A DNA stretch of 64,000 bases from Massilia sp. PDC64 (GTDB lineage: Bacteria; Pseudomonadota; Gammaproteobacteria; Burkholderiales; Burkholderiaceae_D): the NCBI RefSeq assembly GCF_900101265.1, contig NZ_FMZS01000019.1, positions 46,025-110,024 of the forward strand, given 5' to 3'. How positions within the stretch are numbered: the first letter of the stretch is position 1; every line of letters begins with the position of its first letter. Below are positions 27,467-36,656 of this stretch, in pieces. The notes under the pieces are model-generated. The model saw only the letters and a program-made list of their open reading frames with translations, did not search any database and was not told the DNA's origin. The translations under genes and the position numbers were made by a program.

Positions 27467-29743
27467 ATGCGTCACTTACCTCGACTGGCCATCTGGGCGG
27501 CCGGCGCCCTGGCCTTCCTCCTCGCCTGGCTCGTGCTGCAGCCGCGCGCGGCGCCGGTGCCGGCCGGTCCGTTCGTGCCCGGGTTCAGCGCGGCGCGCGC
27601 GCAGGCGCACGTGCAGGTGCTCGCCCAGGCGCCCCGTCCGGCCGGCAGCAGCACCAATGCCCGCGCGCGCGACTACCTGCTGGCGCGCATCCGCGCCCTC
27701 GGCCTCGAACCCGACGTCCAGGTCGACACCGTGTCCGCGACATCGTGGGACTGGATGTCGCATGGGCAGAGCACGATGGCGACCGCGCGCAACATCGTCG
27801 TGCGCAAGCGGGGCGCCACGCACCGCGGCGCCGTGCTGGCCATGGCCCATTACGATTCCGCCCCGACGACGCCGGGCGCGGCCGACGGCGGCGCCTCCGC
27901 CGCCGCGCTGCTGGAAACCCTGCGTGTGCTGCAGGCCGGGCCGCCGCTCGACAACGACCTACTGTTCGTCTTCACGGACGCCGACACGGTGCAAGCGATG
28001 GGCGCGCGCGCCTTCATGCAGTCGCACCCTTGGGCGGAGCGGGTACGCGTCGCCCTGCGCTTCGACAACGCCGGCAACCGCGGCCCGCTGGAATTGATCG
28101 GCGCGGCGCACGCGGACGGCTTTGCGATGGACGCCTGGACACGCGGCGCGCCGCAACCGCACGGCTCGTCCTTCATGGCCGAGTTGTACGAGCGCCTCCC
28201 GCAAAGCGGAGGCGCGGCGCCGCTGGCCAGCGGTACCTTTCCCGTGCTGCACTTCGCCACGACGCAAGGGCCGCTGGGCTGGGAGGGCATGCACGACCTG
28301 CCGCAGCGCCTGTCCAGCGCGAGCCTGCAGCACGAGGGCGACACGATGCTCGCGCTGCTGCGCCGTCTCGGCAACGCCAACCTGGCGCTGGCGTCTCCGC
28401 CGCGCGGCCAGGTTTTTTTCCCGCTGCCGCTCGTCGGCATGGTCCATTACGACTACCGGCTGATCTGGCCGCTGACGCTGCTCTGCTGCGGGCTGGGCGC
28501 CTGGGCCTGCCGCACGGCCCTGCGCAGCCGCATCTCCGGCACCGACATCGTCGATGCCATGTTCAGTGTCCTGTTCAGCGCCATCTGCGCGACGTTCGTC
28601 GCCTGGCTGTGCCGCGAGGCACTGCCGGTGCTGCAGGCCCGCTATCCGGCCGCCGACCTTGCCGACGACGCCGGCGCGCGCTGGCAACTGGCGGCCTTCA
28701 TGCTCGTGCCGGCCGCCGTCTTCATCGCGCTGCAGCGGCGCCTGCAGCAGCGGCTCGGCGTCGCGGCGACGGCGCTGGGCGTGCTGCTCGTGGCCGACAT
28801 CGCGCTCGTCGCGACCTGTGCGCGGGCCCCCGGCACCAGCTACGTGCTGGCCTGGCCGCTGCTGGCAGCGCAAGCCGCCTGGCTCGCGCTCGCGGGAAAG
28901 AAGACATGGACACCGGCCCGGCGCGCGGCCGTCGCGGTCGCGGGCGCGCTGCCGGCGCTCGTCCTGCTGCTGCCCGCGGTGCACGGGAGCTTCGTGTTCT
29001 GCACGCCGGCCTGGCTCGTGCTGCCCTCGGCCCTCGTGTGCCTGCTGGCGGGGATGTGCGGCATGGCGCTCGATGCGCTCGCGCGGCGCTGGATCGTGCG
29101 GCCGCTGCTGCTTGGGGCCGGCGTCTCGTTCGGCATGGCGTATGCGGCCGTGCCGCGGGTACCCGACCTGCCCACGCCGAACCGGCTCGTGTACTACAAG
29201 GACACGCCGAGCTGGCAGGCGTTCTGGCTGCATCCGGCCGGGCCGCTCGATGCGTGGACGCGGCAGGTCTTCCCCAACACCCTGCATCCCTATCCGCTGC
29301 CCTATCTGTTCGGACGCGATGCGGATCCCGTGTGGTACGCGGCGGCGCAGAAGGACGACAGCGTCGCGTGGCCAGACCTCGTCATCGACAAGGACGAGCG
29401 CAGCCCCCGGCAGCGCCATGTGGAATTCACGCTGCGCTCGAAGAACCGCGCGCCCGACATCGTCGTGCGCGTGCAAGGCGCCTGCCCGTGGCGCACGAGC
29501 GTCAACGGCCGCGTGCTCACGGAGAAATCATGCTTCAGCTGGAACCTCGCCCTGCACGGCATGGAAGACGAGGCGCTGCGCTTCGCGTTCGATTTTTCGG
29601 GCGATCCGCCGTTCCTCGTGTACATCCAGGAACGCATCCCCGGCCTGCCCGGCCGCGACCTGCCGCCCCGTCCCGCCGGCCTGCCGCCGCTGCTGCCGTT
29701 GGCGGGGACGACGGTGGCGGCCGACGTGCTGCGGTTCCGCTGA
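27467..29743 (+). CDS. M28 family membrane peptidase-like protein
   Basis: The protein is 758 residues long. An N-terminal membrane anchor precedes an M28 aminopeptidase domain (residues about 45-305), and a C-terminal half with several hydrophobic helices follows, then a soluble tail. Zinc-site motifs visible are MAHYDSAP near residue 127, GAADGGAS near 140 and a late MHDLPQRLSS. The segment that normally carries the catalytic Glu-Glu pair reads FTDADTVQAMGARAF, so the usual general base seems to be missing. The layout resembles ER-type/vacuolar M28 membrane proteases. AAAGGGAGA precedes the ATG. Confidence 0.8.
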   Translation: MRHLPRLAIWAAGALAFLLAWLVLQPRAAPVPAGPFVPGFSAARAQAHVQVLAQAPRPAGSSTNARARDYLLARIRALGLEPDVQVDTVSATSWDWMSHGQSTMATARNIVVRKRGATHRGAVLAMAHYDSAPTTPGAADGGASAAALLETLRVLQAGPPLDNDLLFVFTDADTVQAMGARAFMQSHPWAERVRVALRFDNAGNRGPLELIGAAHADGFAMDAWTRGAPQPHGSSFMAELYERLPQSGGAAPLASGTFPVLHFATTQGPLGWEGMHDLPQRLSSASLQHEGDTMLALLRRLGNANLALASPPRGQVFFPLPLVGMVHYDYRLIWPLTLLCCGLGAWACRTALRSRISGTDIVDAMFSVLFSAICATFVAWLCREALPVLQARYPAADLADDAGARWQLAAFMLVPAAVFIALQRRLQQRLGVAATALGVLLVADIALVATCARAPGTSYVLAWPLLAAQAAWLALAGKKTWTPARRAAVAVAGALPALVLLLPAVHGSFVFCTPAWLVLPSALVCLLAGMCGMALDALARRWIVRPLLLGAGVSFGMAYAAVPRVPDLPTPNRLVYYKDTPSWQAFWLHPAGPLDAWTRQVFPNTLHPYPLPYLFGRDADPVWYAAAQKDDSVAWPDLVIDKDERSPRQRHVEFTLRSKNRAPDIVVRVQGACPWRTSVNGRVLTEKSCFSWNLALHGMEDEALRFAFDFSGDPPFLVYIQERIPGLPGRDLPPRPAGLPPLLPLAGTTVAADVLRFR

Positions 29744-29751
29744 GCGTGCCG

Positions 29752-30450
29752 TTACTGGCGCTGCCGCCGTCCCTGAGCCACCGACAGCCCCAGCAACGAC
29801 AGGCCCATGACCATCAGCGCGCCGCTGGCCGGCTCGGGCACCTGCGACGGGTCGACCAGCGCATAGACCTGCGCCTGCGTCAGCACGTTGTCGTAGATGC
29901 GGATGAAATCCAGCGAGCCCGCCGCCGCCTCGTTCAGCCCGCGGTCGTCGCGGAAGAAATTGGCGTCGTGGCCGGCGAAGTCGGCATAGCCCTGCTTGTC
30001 CGCCACCGTCCCCACCAGCACGCCGTCCTGGTAGATGCGGACGGCGGCGTCGGTGCCGCGGGTCAGCGTCAGGTGCGTGTCCTGCTTCTCCTTCAGGTGG
30101 CCGTAACTCCCGCCGTAGTTGTACAGGCTGTAGCCGCTGCCCGACGTATAAAAACCGTAGTCGCTCAGCAGGCCGCTGAAGTCGACCACCTTCTGCCAGG
30201 TGCCCAGCGTGTCGAAGCGGAAGCGCATGTCGATCGTGTACGTGGCGCCCAGGTTCTCGTGCAGGCGCAGGCCCTGGTTGGCCGCGAAGTCGTAGCGGCC
30301 CGCGCCGACCTTGCCGCCGTTGGCGACGAGGGACGGGCCACCCAGCGTGTCCGCCAGGTTGCCGTTGAACTCGTATTGGTGGATCAGGGCGGCGCGTGCA
30401 TCGAGGGTCAGGCACAGGGCCAGCGTCGTGAGGATGCTGCGGAAGTTCAT
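29752..30450 (-). CDS. LamG-like protein with PEP-CTERM sorting signal
   Basis: This 232-residue exported protein has a signal peptide and a concanavalin-like LamG domain (HQYEFNGNLADTLGG at its start, DFIRIYDNVLTQAQVYAL at its end). Its C-terminus is a classic PEP-CTERM tail: the VPEPASGAL motif, a hydrophobic helix and a final basic cluster RRQRQ. PEP-CTERM proteins are processed by the exosortase system and linked to extracellular polysaccharide. The start at 30450 is taken at the signal peptide; an upstream in-frame start exists at 30537. Confidence 0.88.
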   Translation of the reverse strand: MNFRSILTTLALCLTLDARAALIHQYEFNGNLADTLGGPSLVANGGKVGAGRYDFAANQGLRLHENLGATYTIDMRFRFDTLGTWQKVVDFSGLLSDYGFYTSGSGYSLYNYGGSYGHLKEKQDTHLTLTRGTDAAVRIYQDGVLVGTVADKQGYADFAGHDANFFRDDRGLNEAAAGSLDFIRIYDNVLTQAQVYALVDPSQVPEPASGALMVMGLSLLGLSVAQGRRQRQ

Positions 30451-30579
30451 GTCGTGTTTCCCGTTATTGATGTTGTGATGAGAAAGCAGGCAAGGGGCAC
30501 GGCCCGTGCCGCGCCCCTGCTTCGAGCTTGACGACATGATAAGGAACGGGACCGCGCGGTCCCAGCCCCACGGGTGGGG

Positions 30580-31515
30580 TCACATCCTGGAGACGGTGGG
30601 ACGCAGCTGTTCCAGCAGGCCGGCCTCGGACGAGCAGCCGAATTTTTCGTAGACGGCCTTCACGCAGTCGCGCAGCACGGCGTCGCTGACTTCCATGTTG
30701 GCGCGCGCCGATTCGCGGCCGCCGCCGACGCCCATCCAGAACGCCACCTCCGCCTGTTGCGGCGACAGCTCGACGGAGCCGAGCGCGCGCCAGATGCGCA
30801 GCGGCAGCGGCACGACGAATTTCATGAAGATGCCGACCGTGCGGATATAAGCCGGGTCCTCGGCATGCAGCGCGGCCGCACCGCCGGCGCTCATCCACTG
30901 CGCGCGCGCCTCCAGCACGCCGCCGGCCATGGCGAGGGTCCCCAGCGGCAGCAGCCACGGATAGCGATCGCCGTGCGCGACGGATTCCACGAGGCGCAGG
31001 CAGAACGGGGGCAAGGTGCGGCGGTTGAAGACCTGGCGCTCCTGCGCGGCCAGCTGGTCGAGCAGCGCGCCGGCCGAATCGCTCAGGTACAGGATCTGAC
31101 CGTCGACGGTGGCCAGCAGCATGGCCTCGTCCTCGACGACGCCGGCGCTGCCGGCCGCCAGTTCGGGCGCGTTGCGCAGCACATGCTCGAAATACGTCGC
31201 CACGCGCTGCAGGTCTTCCTCGTCGTGGCGGTCGAACGCAGGCCCTTCGTGACGCCACAGCGTGATCTCGCCCAGCCGGCGGCCGGCGTTCGACAGCGAC
31301 ACCTGCAGCGTATGCAATGCGGGCGTACCGTTCGCCGTGAAGCCGGCGTGGTCGCGGTAGGCGTAGCCGCTCGGCGGCGGCAGCACCGACACGTACGTGG
31401 CATCGCTTCCGGCCAGCGGCGCCGCCTCGACCGGATCGACGCGCAGCGCCAGCTCGGCGCAGGAATTCGGAACGAGTTCGCGCACCAGGGTGAAGGCATC
31501 CTGGACGATCGTCAT
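30580..31515 (-). CDS. LuxR-family transcriptional regulator
   Basis: The product is about 311 residues with a C-terminal LuxR-type helix-turn-helix (VELSPQQAEVAFWMGVGGG...VSDAVLRDCVKAVYEKFG). Its N-terminal GAF/PAS-like region is poorly conserved. The start is uncertain. The frame is open up to a TTG at 31650 that overlaps the stop of the hybrid kinase gene, but that TTG has no properly spaced ribosome binding site and its TTGACA looks like a promoter hexamer. I therefore prefer the ATG at 31515. Position directly downstream of a hybrid histidine kinase suggests joint function. Its signal and targets are unknown. Confidence 0.75.
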   Translation of the reverse strand: MTIVQDAFTLVRELVPNSCAELALRVDPVEAAPLAGSDATYVSVLPPPSGYAYRDHAGFTANGTPALHTLQVSLSNAGRRLGEITLWRHEGPAFDRHDEEDLQRVATYFEHVLRNAPELAAGSAGVVEDEAMLLATVDGQILYLSDSAGALLDQLAAQERQVFNRRTLPPFCLRLVESVAHGDRYPWLLPLGTLAMAGGVLEARAQWMSAGGAAALHAEDPAYIRTVGIFMKFVVPLPLRIWRALGSVELSPQQAEVAFWMGVGGGRESARANMEVSDAVLRDCVKAVYEKFGCSSEAGLLEQLRPTVSRM

Positions 31516-31646
31516 CAGGTCCAGTCCCGCGTAGCACAGGATGCGCAGGCGGGCCCATTGACGGCTGTTCTTTTTGCGGGACACGGTCGGATTGGAAGGT
31601 AGATAACGGGAAGCGCGGCTAATACTGATCGTTATGACAATGAATG

Positions 31647-34322
31647 TCAACCTTCCATGGCCGGCTTCCGTTCCGCCTTTGCTGCCAGGATCTGCGCCAG
31701 CTTGCCGATTTCGACCGGCTTGACGAGGTGATGGTCGAAGCCCGCCTGGCGCGACAGCTCGCGGTCGCGCTGCTGGCCGTAGCCCGTCAGCGCGACGTAC
31801 ACCGCGTGCGCGTGGCGCCCGTCGCGGCGCAGGCGGCGTGCCAGTTCGTAGCCCGTCATGTCGGGCAGGCCGATGTCGAGGATGAAAACGTCGGTGGCGG
31901 GATCGGCATGCGCCAGCGTGCCCGCCGCGTCCTCGTGCACGTGCACCGTGTGGCCGTGCGCGCGCAGCAGCACCGCGAGCGAATGGCCGGCGTCGCCGTT
32001 GTCGTCGACGATGGTGACCGTGAGCGGCCGCGCCGCCCCGCTGCCCTCGCCCGACCGCACGACCTGTCCCACCTCGGCCTGCGCGCGCGGCAAGGTGACG
32101 GTCATGGTCGTGCCCTGCTGCGGTCCGGCACTGTACGCCGCCACGTGGCCGTTGTGCATGCGGACGATGCTCTTCACGAGCGCGAGGCCGATCCCGAGGC
32201 CGCCCTGCGAGCGGTCCGGCGCGCGGTCGGCCTGCGTGAACAGGTCGAACACGTGCGGCAGCAGTTGCGCGTCGATGCCGGTGCCGTTGTCGCGCACCTC
32301 GACCCGCGCCGCGCCGTCTTCCAGGATGACGACGAGGGCGATGCGTCCGCCCGGCGGCGTGTACTTGGCCGAGTTGTTGAGCAGGTTGACGAGCACCTGG
32401 ATCAGGCGCGTGCGGTCGCCTTCGACCGGCACCGGCGCATCCGGCAGCTCCACCGTGAGGCCGTGCTGGCGCTCCTCGATGTGCGGGCGCGCCTGCTCCA
32501 CGGCCGCCATCGCGACCTTGTTCAGGTCGAGGATCTCGTTTTCCAGTTTCACGAGGCCGCGCGTGACGCGCGAGACGTCCAGCAGGTCGTCGACGAGCTC
32601 CGTCATGTGGCGCACCTGGCGCGAAATGATGTTGCTGGCTTTCAGGCGCAGGCCTTCGTTCACTTCGGGCAGGCGCAGGAGCTGGGCCGCGCTCGTGATC
32701 GGCGCCAGCGGATTACGGAGTTCGTGCGCCAGCATGGCGAGGAACTCGTCCTTCATCTTGTTGTGGCGTTCCGCCTCGGCGCGCGCCGCGCGCTCGCTGG
32801 CCAGCAGCTGCTCGCGCTCCTCGGCCGCGCGCTGGGCCATGTCGTACAGGCGCGCGTTGTCGATCGCGATCGCGGCCTGCACGGCGAAGGCGCCGATCAG
32901 TTCCTCGCTGCGCTCGCTGAACATCGCGGGCTGCGGATGGCCGAAGAACAGGCCGCCGATCACTTCGCCCGAGCGCGACACGACGGGTGCGGCGAGATAG
33001 CTCACGACGGGCAGGTGCCCGGCCGGCATGCCACGGTGCGGCAGCATGGTGCCGTAGCGCGGATCGTTACGAATGTCGTCGCTGCGAATCGGCGCGCTGC
33101 CGTCGAACGTGGGCACGAGCATGGGCGTGGGACGGGGCTTGCCGATGCGCTCGAACGCGGCGCGCGGCGCGCCGGACAGCGCATACAGCGAATACGCATC
33201 GCCGTCCTCGTCCTTGTTGTTGTAGAAGAACGCGCCGAATTCCGCGCCGACCAGCTGCGTGGCGGCGTCCGTGATGGCCTGCATCAGCGGCTCGAGGGCG
33301 ATGGTCGACGCCAGCGTCTCGGTCGCGCCCTTCATGAGTTCCAGGATGCGCGTCTCTTCGCGCAGCGCTTCCTCGGCGCGGATGCGGCGCAGCGCTTCCC
33401 ACGTGCGGCGCGCGGCGTCTTCCAGCAGTCGGACCTCGTCCGCGATGCGGCCCGCGTCGAGCGGCGCATGCAGCGCCAGCACGGCCGCCAGGCGGTCGCC
33501 GTCCATCAGCGGCACCGCGATGCCGGCGCCGTCCACCGCCGCGGCGTCCGCCGACGACACGGTCTCGCCCGCGCACAGGCGTTCCGACATGCCCAGCGCC
33601 AGCTGCGCCAGCGGCACGGTGCGCCCGGACTGCGGCGTACGTTCGCCGCCGGCCCACTGTTCCAGGATCACGGCCGCGTCCATGCCCGGCCGCGTTTCGG
33701 CATACGTCACGGTGGCGTCGTCGACGTACCCGCCGACCTGGCGCAGCGCGGCCCGCAAAAGCGGACCGGACGACGTCTCGCGGCGCAGGATGTCGGCCAG
33801 TTCGAGCTGGAAGGCGCGGCGCCGTTCGGCCAGGACCGTCTCCGTCGTCTCGACGAAGGTGACCAGCACGCCGCCGGGCCGGCCGTCGTCGCCGTAGACG
33901 GGGCTGTACGAATAGGCGAAATGACAGGTCTCGAAATAGCCGTAGCGATTGATCGTCAAGGCGAGATCGCTCGAGCCGACGGGCTCGCCCTGCAGGACGC
34001 GCGCCCACATCGGGCCGATGGTCGGCCAGATCTCCGGCCAGGTCGCGCGGACGTCGCCGCCCAGCGCCCCGTCCTTCTTGGCGCCGAGGATGGGGACGTA
34101 GGCATCGTTGAAGAATTGCGTGTACGCGTCGCCCCAGGCAAGATACATCGGCAGCTGGCAATCGAGCAGCGTGCGGACGGCGAGTTTCAGGCTGAACGGC
34201 CAGTGCGCGACGGGACCGACGGGCGTCGTCTCCCACGGGTGGCGCCGCATCTGCAATTCCATGTCGCTCGGCTTTCGGGCGGATGAATCGTCCAGGGGCT
34301 CGAGATCGAAAGGCCAGGGCAT
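31647..34322 (-). CDS. Hybrid sensor histidine kinase (PAS-GAF-GAF-HisKA-HATPase-REC)
   Basis: The protein has 891 residues without transmembrane segments, so it is a cytoplasmic sensor. Domains in order are a PAS domain (about 40-165, FFNDAYVPILGAKK), two GAF domains (about 170-320 and 335-500), a HisKA with the histidine in MLAHELRNPLAPI near 540, a HATPase with VLVNLLNNSAKYT and GGLGIGLALVK, and a C-terminal receiver with the aspartate in FILDIGLPDMTGYEL near 815. The internal receiver may phosphorylate an external partner. The next gene downstream encodes a LuxR-type regulator. Confidence 0.9.
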   Translation of the reverse strand: MPWPFDLEPLDDSSARKPSDMELQMRRHPWETTPVGPVAHWPFSLKLAVRTLLDCQLPMYLAWGDAYTQFFNDAYVPILGAKKDGALGGDVRATWPEIWPTIGPMWARVLQGEPVGSSDLALTINRYGYFETCHFAYSYSPVYGDDGRPGGVLVTFVETTETVLAERRRAFQLELADILRRETSSGPLLRAALRQVGGYVDDATVTYAETRPGMDAAVILEQWAGGERTPQSGRTVPLAQLALGMSERLCAGETVSSADAAAVDGAGIAVPLMDGDRLAAVLALHAPLDAGRIADEVRLLEDAARRTWEALRRIRAEEALREETRILELMKGATETLASTIALEPLMQAITDAATQLVGAEFGAFFYNNKDEDGDAYSLYALSGAPRAAFERIGKPRPTPMLVPTFDGSAPIRSDDIRNDPRYGTMLPHRGMPAGHLPVVSYLAAPVVSRSGEVIGGLFFGHPQPAMFSERSEELIGAFAVQAAIAIDNARLYDMAQRAAEEREQLLASERAARAEAERHNKMKDEFLAMLAHELRNPLAPITSAAQLLRLPEVNEGLRLKASNIISRQVRHMTELVDDLLDVSRVTRGLVKLENEILDLNKVAMAAVEQARPHIEERQHGLTVELPDAPVPVEGDRTRLIQVLVNLLNNSAKYTPPGGRIALVVILEDGAARVEVRDNGTGIDAQLLPHVFDLFTQADRAPDRSQGGLGIGLALVKSIVRMHNGHVAAYSAGPQQGTTMTVTLPRAQAEVGQVVRSGEGSGAARPLTVTIVDDNGDAGHSLAVLLRAHGHTVHVHEDAAGTLAHADPATDVFILDIGLPDMTGYELARRLRRDGRHAHAVYVALTGYGQQRDRELSRQAGFDHHLVKPVEIGKLAQILAAKAERKPAMEG

Positions 34323-34435
34323 ATCGTGGTGGTGGTCGGAGGCAAGCCGGAGCGGCTCAGCTAGCCATCATAGCAGGCGGCGTGAGCCAAACGTGTACAT
34401 GTATTGAAATATTGTAACAAAGAGATGAAAAAATG

Positions 34436-34996
34436 TTACGCGCCCCGTTCGATTCGTGCGAGCAGGCGCCGGCCCGCAGCGACGATCCCGGGCCCTGGAT
34501 CCATTTGCGCGCGCACGATCATGCCTTCGACGCACAGCAGCGCCTCCTCCGCCACCTGGTCCGGCACCGCCAGGCCCAGTCGTGTGGCCACGTCGCCGAG
34601 ATAGCGCTGCAGGTCGCGCTTGTGGCGCACGGCCTGGGCCAGGTGACGGGGATCGTCCGTCGCCCCCGTCTCCGCGGCGGCATTGATGAAGGCGCAGCCG
34701 CGGAAATCGTCCTGTGCGAACCACTCGCCCAGCACGTCGGCGACGGCGGCGAGCCCTTCCCCGCGCGCGAGCCTGGCGTCGACGGCCGCCGTGAACCACG
34801 ACGTCCAGTGATCGTGCCGCCAGTCGAGGAAGGCGCCGATCAGATCGTCCTTGGATGGGAAATGCCGGTACAGCGACATCTTCGCCACGCCGGATTCCGC
34901 GACGATCCGGTCGATGCCGGTGGCGCGGAAACCGTCGCGGTAGAACAGGCGTTTTGCCGTGTCGAGGATGCGGTCGCGGGCGGAAGGCTGGGCCAT
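34436..34996 (-). CDS. TetR/AcrR family repressor
   Basis: This 186-residue protein has the typical N-terminal TetR helix-turn-helix (residues 5-55, RILDTAKRLFYRDGFRATGIDRIV... AKMSLYRHFPSKDDL) and a variable ligand-binding C-terminus containing GCAFINAAAE. It is divergent from the NTF2-like gene. Its own promoter spacer is filled by a copy of a 20-bp repeat, so autorepression is likely. Confidence 0.92.
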   Translation of the reverse strand: MAQPSARDRILDTAKRLFYRDGFRATGIDRIVAESGVAKMSLYRHFPSKDDLIGAFLDWRHDHWTSWFTAAVDARLARGEGLAAVADVLGEWFAQDDFRGCAFINAAAETGATDDPRHLAQAVRHKRDLQRYLGDVATRLGLAVPDQVAEEALLCVEGMIVRAQMDPGPGIVAAGRRLLARIERGA

Positions 34997-35027
34997 GGTC
35001 GATGAATGGGTCGGAATGCGGGACTCC

Positions 35028-35056
35028 AGTATACGATACAGACCTGTCTACATCAA
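35028..35056 (-). promoter_or_regulatory. Predicted sigma-70 promoter of the tetR-type gene
   Basis: Read on the minus strand, TTGATG (-35), a spacer of exactly 17 bases and TATACT (-10) form a good promoter pointing at the regulator gene. The spacer coincides with operator copy 1. Confidence 0.6.
35032..35051. promoter_or_regulatory. TetR operator candidate, copy 1
   Basis: The 20-bp sequence TACGATACAGACCTGTCTAC contains the dyad AGAC-N2-GTCT. An identical copy lies 63 bp further on. It overlaps the predicted promoter of the regulator gene. Confidence 0.7.
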
Positions 35057-35094
35057 CTATCCGGATGGACAGGCCCGTCGCCGTCGAATTCGCT

Positions 35095-35114
35095 TACGAT
35101 ACAGACCTGTCTAC
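35095..35114. promoter_or_regulatory. TetR operator candidate, copy 2
   Basis: This copy is identical to copy 1 over 20 bp and ends 22 bp before the start of the NTF2-like gene, where a bound repressor would block transcription or initiation. The embedded TACGAT could serve as a -10 element, but no good -35 is seen. Confidence 0.7.
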
Positions 35115-35136
35115 CTCACTCACACAAGGAGCCCAC

Positions 35137-35613
35137 ATGTCCACGATCGAATCCCGTCCCCCATTCCCTCCGTTCACGCGTGAAACGGCCATCCAGAAAG
35201 TCCGCCTGGCGGAAGACGGTTGGAACAGCCGCAATCCAGAAAAGGTCGCCCTGGCCTACACGCCGGACAGCTACTGGCGCAACCGCGCGGAATTCGTCAC
35301 CGGCCGCGAGCAGATCGTCCAGTTCCTGGACCGCAAATGGAAGAAGGAACTGGACTACCGCCTGATCAAGGAGCTGTGGGCCGTGGAGGGCAACCGCATC
35401 GCCGTGCGCTACGCCTATGAATGGCACGACGATTCCGGCAACTGGTTCCGCACGTTCGGCAACGAGAACTGGGAATTCGACGAGAACGGCCTCATGCAGC
35501 GGCGCTATGCCTGCCTGAACGACATGCCGATCCTCGCGGCCGAACGCAAATTTCACTGGCCGCTGGGCCGGCGGCCGGATGACCACCCCGGCTTGTCGGA
35601 GCTGGGGCTGTAA
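35137..35613 (+). CDS. Nuclear transport factor 2-like protein (DUF1348)
   Basis: This 158-residue protein matches the DUF1348/SnoaL-like family from end to end: PPFTRETAIQKVRLAEDGWN at the start, YWRNRAEFVTGREQIV, and FHWPLGRRPDDHPGLSELGL at the end. The fold is a cone-shaped barrel used for small-molecule binding or isomerase chemistry; no activity can be assigned. It starts at 35137 behind AAGGAG. It is probably repressed by the divergent TetR protein through the second operator copy. Confidence 0.9.
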   Translation: MSTIESRPPFPPFTRETAIQKVRLAEDGWNSRNPEKVALAYTPDSYWRNRAEFVTGREQIVQFLDRKWKKELDYRLIKELWAVEGNRIAVRYAYEWHDDSGNWFRTFGNENWEFDENGLMQRRYACLNDMPILAAERKFHWPLGRRPDDHPGLSELGL

Positions 35614-35616
35614 TCC

Positions 35617-36147
35617 TTACTGGATGACGCCGCAGGCGATGCGGTCGCCCCCGCCGCCCAGCGGTTTCGGCTGGTCCGAGAAGTTGTCGCCGCCGGCGTG
35701 GATCATCAGCGCCTTGCCCTTCACTTCGGACAATTTCGTCAGGCGGGGCGCCGTCACGGCCGTGCTGGCCCCGCCATTGTCCGCGACGACGAGCGGCGGC
35801 AGGTCGCCCAGGTGGCCGTCGCCGGACGGGCCGGCATGGTGCTTGGCGCCGGTCGGGTCAAAATGGCCGCCGGCCGCGCCGGCCGGGACCTTCTTCCCAT
35901 CCTTCTCGTTCGTACCGCAGCTGCCCGTCTCGTGGACGTGGAAGCCGTGCGCCCCCGGCGGCAGGTTCGTCAGGTTGGGCGTGAACACGAGACCGCTCTT
36001 CGATTCGGTGATCGTCACGGCGCCGATCGGTTTGCCGGTGCCGTCCGGGCCCACGAGCGTCATCGACGCCTGCAAGTGGTCGGCGGCGTGGGCGCCCGCG
36101 GCTGCGGACAGTGCGCATGCGAGTGCGATGAGCGATTTGATGGTCAT
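35617..36147 (-). CDS. sodC: Superoxide dismutase [Cu-Zn], periplasmic
   Basis: The 176-residue protein has a signal peptide (MTIKSLIALACALSAAAGAHAAD) and the copper-zinc motifs: copper ligands in GFHVHETGSCG, the bridging and zinc ligands in GGHFDPTG and HAGPSGDGHLGDLP, and the C-terminal GGGGDRIACG with the disulfide cysteine and active-site arginine. It removes superoxide in the periplasm. AAAGGAGA lies just before the start. The gene stands alone and converges on the NTF2-like gene with a 3-base gap. Confidence 0.95.
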   Translation of the reverse strand: MTIKSLIALACALSAAAGAHAADHLQASMTLVGPDGTGKPIGAVTITESKSGLVFTPNLTNLPPGAHGFHVHETGSCGTNEKDGKKVPAGAAGGHFDPTGAKHHAGPSGDGHLGDLPPLVVADNGGASTAVTAPRLTKLSEVKGKALMIHAGGDNFSDQPKPLGGGGDRIACGVIQ

Positions 36148-36278
36148 ACCGTCTCCTTTCAGGTTGGGAATGTGTCGCGGGAATAGTGTATTCGATAACC
36201 AGCTGAGTTGACGCAACGGATACGGCGGGCCGGGCGGGAACAATGGCGAGTCGACGCAACGCCGACCGAGGAGACATC

Positions 36279-36578
36279 ATGCCCGAACCCGACGACACCC
36301 CACTCGCAGACATTCGCCAGCAGATCATCGACATCCACCCCGAACTGGCCCTCGACGCCAGCCTGCCGGACCGCCTCGAACGCGCGTATGCGCATGCCGT
36401 GGACCTGGGGTTCACGGACATTGACGCCATCGCCCGCTTCCTGCGCTACGAGGCGACGGCGCCGAATTTTTATCGCCAGCCCGCGATCGATGCCTGGCTC
36501 AGGCGGCCCGGCCAGCCGGTCGAGCAGCGGTTTGCGGATGTGCTCATGCGGGTGAAGTCCGGGTTCCGGCGCGATTGA
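36279..36578 (+). CDS. Small uncharacterised protein, paralogue of the protein at 37554
   Basis: The product has 99 residues and no signal peptide or membrane segment. It shares long matching stretches with the protein encoded at 37554: LPDRLERAYAHAVDLGFTD and APNFYRQPAIDAWLRRPGQP, nearly identical in both. I do not recognise the family. Its place just before a PAAR - DUF4123 - toxin module suggests a type VI secretion cargo accessory role. The start at 36279 follows GAGGAGA. Confidence 0.7.
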   Translation: MPEPDDTPLADIRQQIIDIHPELALDASLPDRLERAYAHAVDLGFTDIDAIARFLRYEATAPNFYRQPAIDAWLRRPGQPVEQRFADVLMRVKSGFRRD

Positions 36579-36599
36579 GGGCCAAGAAAGCGAAATAGG

Positions 36600-36628
36600 T
36601 TGGCATTTTGTTACTCTACCGCTAGACT
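36600..36628 (+). promoter_or_regulatory. Predicted sigma-70 promoter of the type VI cargo module
   Basis: TTGGCA and TAGACT are separated by exactly 17 bases, 29 bases upstream of the PAAR gene start. This would start a separate transcript for PAAR and the genes behind it. Confidence 0.5.
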
Positions 36629-36656
36629 ATTTCACATTTGGGCCTGACTAAAATCG

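Noticed and set aside
31516..31650. N-terminal extension of the LuxR-type regulator from a TTG overlapping the kinase stop
   Set aside because: No ribosome binding site at proper distance, no domain-like sequence, and the TTGACA there resembles a -35 hexamer.
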